Assembly (NCBI GenBank): GCA_038363005.1
Contig: JBBQBI010000005.1
Coordinates: 186,001 to 250,000, forward strand
Direction of reading: 5' to 3'
Origin: JAKOWB01 sp038363005
GTDB taxonomy: Bacteria > Pseudomonadota > Alphaproteobacteria > Kiloniellales > JACOMY01
DNA: 64,000 nucleotides
Positions 61,241 to 64,000 of this stretch are shown here, one piece after another. The notes below the pieces were generated by a model. It was not told where the DNA came from. It made no database searches and was given only the letters and a program-made list of their open reading frames with translations. Within the stretch, counting starts at the first letter, position 1. The number at the start of each line of letters is the position of its first letter. The position numbers were made by a program, and so were the translations under genes.

Positions 61241-62107
61241 ATGGACAAGTCCGACCGCGTGCTGACCTGGGCGATCCGCGCCTTCCTGCTGATCTTCTTC
61301 ACCTACCTGCTGTTCCCGCTGGTCTACCTGATTCTGCTGGCCTTCAACGACAGCCGCATCCCGACGCACGAGAACTTCACCTTCACGCTGAAGTGGTTCG
61401 GCGAGGCCTGGAAGGACGAGCGGATGTGGGACGGCATCCAGACCTCGCTGGAGATCGGCGTGCTGGTGGTCGCCATCTCGCTGGTGCTGGGCATGGGCGG
61501 CGCCATGCTGCTGGTCCGCGTGCAGCTGAAGGCGAAGAACTTCCTCTATGCCGTGCTGGTCTCGCCGATCCTGGCGCCGGGCATCGTGCTCGGCATTTCC
61601 ACCTTCATCTTCTGGAGCCAGCAGCTCGGCGCGCGGCCGGCTTGGTGGACCGCGGCGCTGGCACAGTCGAGCTTCATCTCGGCCTACTGCATGCTGATCT
61701 TCATCGCCCGCCTGCAGCGCTTCGACACCGCGCTGGAGGAGGCCGGCCTCGACCTCGGCGCCAGCCCGCGCCAGGTGTTCTGGAAGATCACCATGCCCTA
61801 TATGCGCCCGGCCATGCTGTCGGCGGCGGCGCTGGCCTTTCTGCAGTCCTTCGAGAACTACACCACCACCTACTTCGCCATCGGTGCCGAGCAGACCTTC
61901 ACTATCTTCATCGCCAACAAGGTGCGCCAGGGCGTGACACCGGCGGTGAACGCGGTGGCCTTTGTGATCGTCGCCACGACGATCCTGATCGCCATCATCC
62001 TGGAGGTACGCCGGCGGCGGCGCCTGCGGCGCGCGGCCGAAGTCACGCGCCAGGCCGAACTGGCCGATCTGGCGCTAGCCCAGGGCGTCGCCACGGCAGC
62101 GGAGTAG
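61241..62107 (+). CDS. ABC transporter permease (PotC-like)
   Basis: A 288-residue permease with six helices and the EAA loop ALEEAGLDLGASPRQVFWKI. The tail after the last helix is Arg-rich (EVRRRRRLRRAAEV). It lies 10 bases after the first permease gene and ends the importer operon, which is convergent with phoB. Confidence 0.92.
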   Translation: MDKSDRVLTWAIRAFLLIFFTYLLFPLVYLILLAFNDSRIPTHENFTFTLKWFGEAWKDERMWDGIQTSLEIGVLVVAISLVLGMGGAMLLVRVQLKAKNFLYAVLVSPILAPGIVLGISTFIFWSQQLGARPAWWTAALAQSSFISAYCMLIFIARLQRFDTALEEAGLDLGASPRQVFWKITMPYMRPAMLSAAALAFLQSFENYTTTYFAIGAEQTFTIFIANKVRQGVTPAVNAVAFVIVATTILIAIILEVRRRRRLRRAAEVTRQAELADLALAQGVATAAE

Positions 62108-62146
62108 CGCGCAACGGCGGCCCGCGCCGGGCGGAGGCGGGGCCGT

Positions 62147-62854
62147 CTAGGCCGAGACCGTCGCCCGGTCCAGCGCGTAGCCGGCGGAGCGCACGGTGCG
62201 GATCAGGTCGGCTTCCGCGCCGATGTTCAGCGCCTTGCGCAGGCGGCGGATGTGCACGTCGACGGTGCGCGGCTCGACATAGACGTCGCGGCCCCACACG
62301 GCATCCAGCAGCTGCTCGCGCGAGAAGACGCGGCCGGGATGTTCCAGGAAGTGGCGCAGCAGGCGGAACTCGGTCGGGCCCAGGCGCACCTCACGCGGGC
62401 CGCGGTGCACGCGGTGCCCGGCCAGGTCCATCGTCAGGTCCTCGAACTGCAGCTGCTCGCTGGACAGCGCCGGGCGAGCGCGGCGCAGCACGGCGCGCAG
62501 TCGGCTGATCAGCTCGGCCGGCGAGAAAGGCTTGGTGACGTAGTCGTCGGCGCCGCTGTCCAGGCCGCGCACCTTGTCGGTCTCCTCGCCGCGCGCGGTC
62601 AGGATGATGATCGGGATGTCGCGCGTCTCCGGCGTGCGGCGCAGCCGGCGGCAGACCTCGATGCCGGAGAGATGCGGCAGCATCCAGTCGAGCAGGATGA
62701 TGTCGGGGCGCTCCTCGGCGCAGAGCACCAGTGCCTCTTCGCCATCGCGCGCTTCGGCGACGCGGAAGCCCTCGCGCTCGAGGTTATAGCGCAGCAAGGT
62801 GACCAGCGCGGTCTCGTCCTCGACGATCAGGACCAGCGGCTTCATCGGCTGCAT
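62147..62854 (-). CDS. phoB: Phosphate regulon response regulator PhoB
   Basis: A 235-residue OmpR-family regulator. The receiver has the acidic pair ED (12-13), phospho-acceptor D56 in IILLDWMLP and K in DYVTKPFSPAEL. The winged-helix domain reads VRLGPTEFRLLRHFLEHPGR and DVYVEPRTVDVHIRRLRKAL, typical of PhoB. It follows pstB and phoU on the same strand with a 1-base gap from phoU. GAGGAG precedes the ATG. Confidence 0.95.
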   Translation of the reverse strand: MQPMKPLVLIVEDETALVTLLRYNLEREGFRVAEARDGEEALVLCAEERPDIILLDWMLPHLSGIEVCRRLRRTPETRDIPIIILTARGEETDKVRGLDSGADDYVTKPFSPAELISRLRAVLRRARPALSSEQLQFEDLTMDLAGHRVHRGPREVRLGPTEFRLLRHFLEHPGRVFSREQLLDAVWGRDVYVEPRTVDVHIRRLRKALNIGAEADLIRTVRSAGYALDRATVSA

Positions 62855-62855
62855 C

Positions 62856-63581
62856 TCACTCCTCGCTCTGCGGGGTCATGACCTCGAAGGACGAGGCGTC
62901 GCCCTTCGGCCGGCTGCCGACCAGCGGCGTGCCCTTCACCTGGTAGTGGATGGTCTCGGCGATGTTGGTGGCGTGGTCGCCGATGCGCTCGACGTTCTTG
63001 GCGATAAACAGCAGGTGGGTGCAGGGCCCAATGTTGCGCGGGTCCTCCATCATGTAGGTCAGCAGCTCGCGGAACAGGCCGCTGTAGACCTCGTCGACCT
63101 CTTCGTCGCGGCGCCAGACCTCCATCGCCCGCTCGGCGTCGCGGTTGACATAGGCGTCCAGCGTATCCTTCAGGATGTCCTGCACCAGGCGCGCCAGGCG
63201 CGGGATGGCATAGGCCGGCTTGACTGCCGGCAGCTGCGACAGCGCGATGGAGCGCTTGGCGACGTTGGCGGCGTAGTCGCCGATGCGCTCGATATCGCTG
63301 GAGACCTTGAGCGAGGAGACCACCTCGCGCAGGTCGATGGCCATGGGCTGGCGCAGCGCCAGCACGCTGATCGCCTGGGCGCTGACTTCCTGCTCCAGGC
63401 GGTCGATCTCGGCGTCGCCCTTCACCACCTCGGCGGCCAGCGCGGCGTCGCGGCGGGACAGCGCCTGGATGGCGCGGGCAAGCTGCGATTCCGCCAGGCC
63501 GCCCATGCGCACCAGCGTCTGGCGCAGCTGTTCGAGGCTGTTGTCGAAGGATTTGACGATATGGTCCTGGGTCTGCGGCAC
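62856..63581 (-). CDS. phoU: Phosphate transport system regulatory protein PhoU
   Basis: A 241-residue protein of two three-helix PhoU bundles. Conserved segments are VVSSLKVSSDIERIGDYAAN and LLFIAKNVERIGDHATNIAE, each with the E-RIGD metal-binding motif. It links the PstSCAB transporter to the PhoR-PhoB system as a negative regulator. The start is GTG with AGGAC upstream. Confidence 0.95.
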   Translation of the reverse strand: MPQTQDHIVKSFDNSLEQLRQTLVRMGGLAESQLARAIQALSRRDAALAAEVVKGDAEIDRLEQEVSAQAISVLALRQPMAIDLREVVSSLKVSSDIERIGDYAANVAKRSIALSQLPAVKPAYAIPRLARLVQDILKDTLDAYVNRDAERAMEVWRRDEEVDEVYSGLFRELLTYMMEDPRNIGPCTHLLFIAKNVERIGDHATNIAETIHYQVKGTPLVGSRPKGDASSFEVMTPQSEE

Positions 63582-63604
63582 GGGCGGTACGTCCTCTGTC
63601 CTGC

Positions 63605-64000
63605 TCAGCCGAAACGGCCGGTGATGTAGCCCTGGGTACGCTCGTCGCTGGGGTTAGTGAAGATCATCGTGGTGTCGCCGGTCTCCACTAGGCTGCCGAG
63701 GTGGAAGAAGGCGGTCTTCTGCGATACCCGCGCGGCCTGCTGCATCGAGTGGGTGACGATGACGATGGTGTAGTTGCTGCGCAGCTCGTCGATCAGCTCT
63801 TCGATCTTCGCGGTGGCGATGGGATCCAGTGCCGAGCAGGGCTCGTCCATCAGGATCACCTCGGGGCTGACGGCGATAGCGCGAGCGATGCAGAGGCGCT
63901 GCTGCTGGCCGCCCGACAGGCCGGTACCCGGCGTGGTCAGGCGGTCCTTGACCTCGCCCCACAGGCCGGCGCGGGTCAGGCTCTCCTCGACGATCTCGTC
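63605..64000 (-). CDS. pstB: Phosphate ABC transporter ATPase PstB, truncated by the window edge
   Basis: The C-terminal 131 residues of PstB. The signature LSGGQQQRLCIARAI, Walker B VILMDEPCSALDP, the switch His in IVIVTHSMQQAARVSQ and the ending SDERTQGYITGRFG are all present. Residues before DEIVEESLTRAGLWGEV lie beyond base 64000. It is co-directional with phoU and phoB, completing the pst-pho operon end. Confidence 0.95.
   Translation of the reverse strand, partial: DEIVEESLTRAGLWGEVKDRLTTPGTGLSGGQQQRLCIARAIAVSPEVILMDEPCSALDPIATAKIEELIDELRSNYTIVIVTHSMQQAARVSQKTAFFHLGSLVETGDTTMIFTNPSDERTQGYITGRFG

Overview
The window is 64 kb of high-GC chromosome (roughly two thirds G+C by eye) from what looks like an alphaproteobacterium, most likely of the Rhodospirillales in the broad sense. 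The inference rests on gene content and order: rpsO-pnp behind truB; addB-addA beside trxA; trpF-trpB-trpA-accD-folC; aroA-cmk-rpsA-ihfB; and a TIGR02300 zinc-ribbon protein next to a tRNA-Ala. No phage, insertion sequence, CRISPR array or rRNA operon was seen. Coding density is high, and many genes overlap by 1-8 bases in co-directional runs.

Layout. 1-3.5 kb: truB (cut by the window edge), rpsO and pnp, with a long hairpin between rpsO and pnp. 3.6-10.4 kb: mesaconyl-CoA hydratase, a PhyH-type dioxygenase coupled to an MFS transporter, an HNH endonuclease, a peroxiredoxin-like protein, a carboxylesterase and a type-2 ferredoxin-NADP reductase. 10.5-19.2 kb: a tight plus-strand run tsaE-amgK-murU-addB-addA (tRNA modification, peptidoglycan sugar recycling, double-strand-break repair), then trxA on its own promoter. 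19.8-36.2 kb: a long minus-strand housekeeping stretch holding folC, accD, trpABF, pyrF, an ornithine-cyclodeaminase-family enzyme, lapA-like, ihfB, rpsA, cmk, aroA and a LysR regulator. Four related membrane proteins of unknown function are scattered through it. 36.3-40 kb: a DUF1127 protein, a TIGR02300 protein, tRNA-Ala(GGC), a DUF2892 protein, tryptophan 2,3-dioxygenase and a DNase I-fold-like lipoprotein.

40-54.4 kb is accessory metabolism. An SLC13 permease, a GntR/FCD regulator and two small membrane proteins run leftward. Facing them are a PanB-like protein with altered metal ligands, a DUF6166 protein, a DctPQM TRAP transporter, a PhyH dioxygenase and a fatty-acid-hydroxylase-family membrane protein. 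Three promoters here each carry the same AT-rich ATATATCA element at the -10/start region, which suggests one regulon under the neighbouring GntR protein. This is the best candidate in the window for an undescribed system: uptake of an organic acid coupled to oxidation and C-C bond chemistry. It is followed by a PEP mutase/isocitrate lyase family enzyme, an MGT-type glycosyltransferase, a double cupin and a Rieske protein with a large unassigned C-terminal domain.

54.4-64 kb: a methyltransferase and an enoyl-CoA hydratase on the minus strand; then a polyamine-type ABC importer whose binding-protein gene is separated from its ATPase and permease genes by an enolase-superfamily enzyme; and finally phoB, phoU and the end of pstB. 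Two families of dispersed palindromic repeats sit in the intergenic gaps. Coordinates are hand-counted. Functions are read from motifs and remembered family features, not from database searches.
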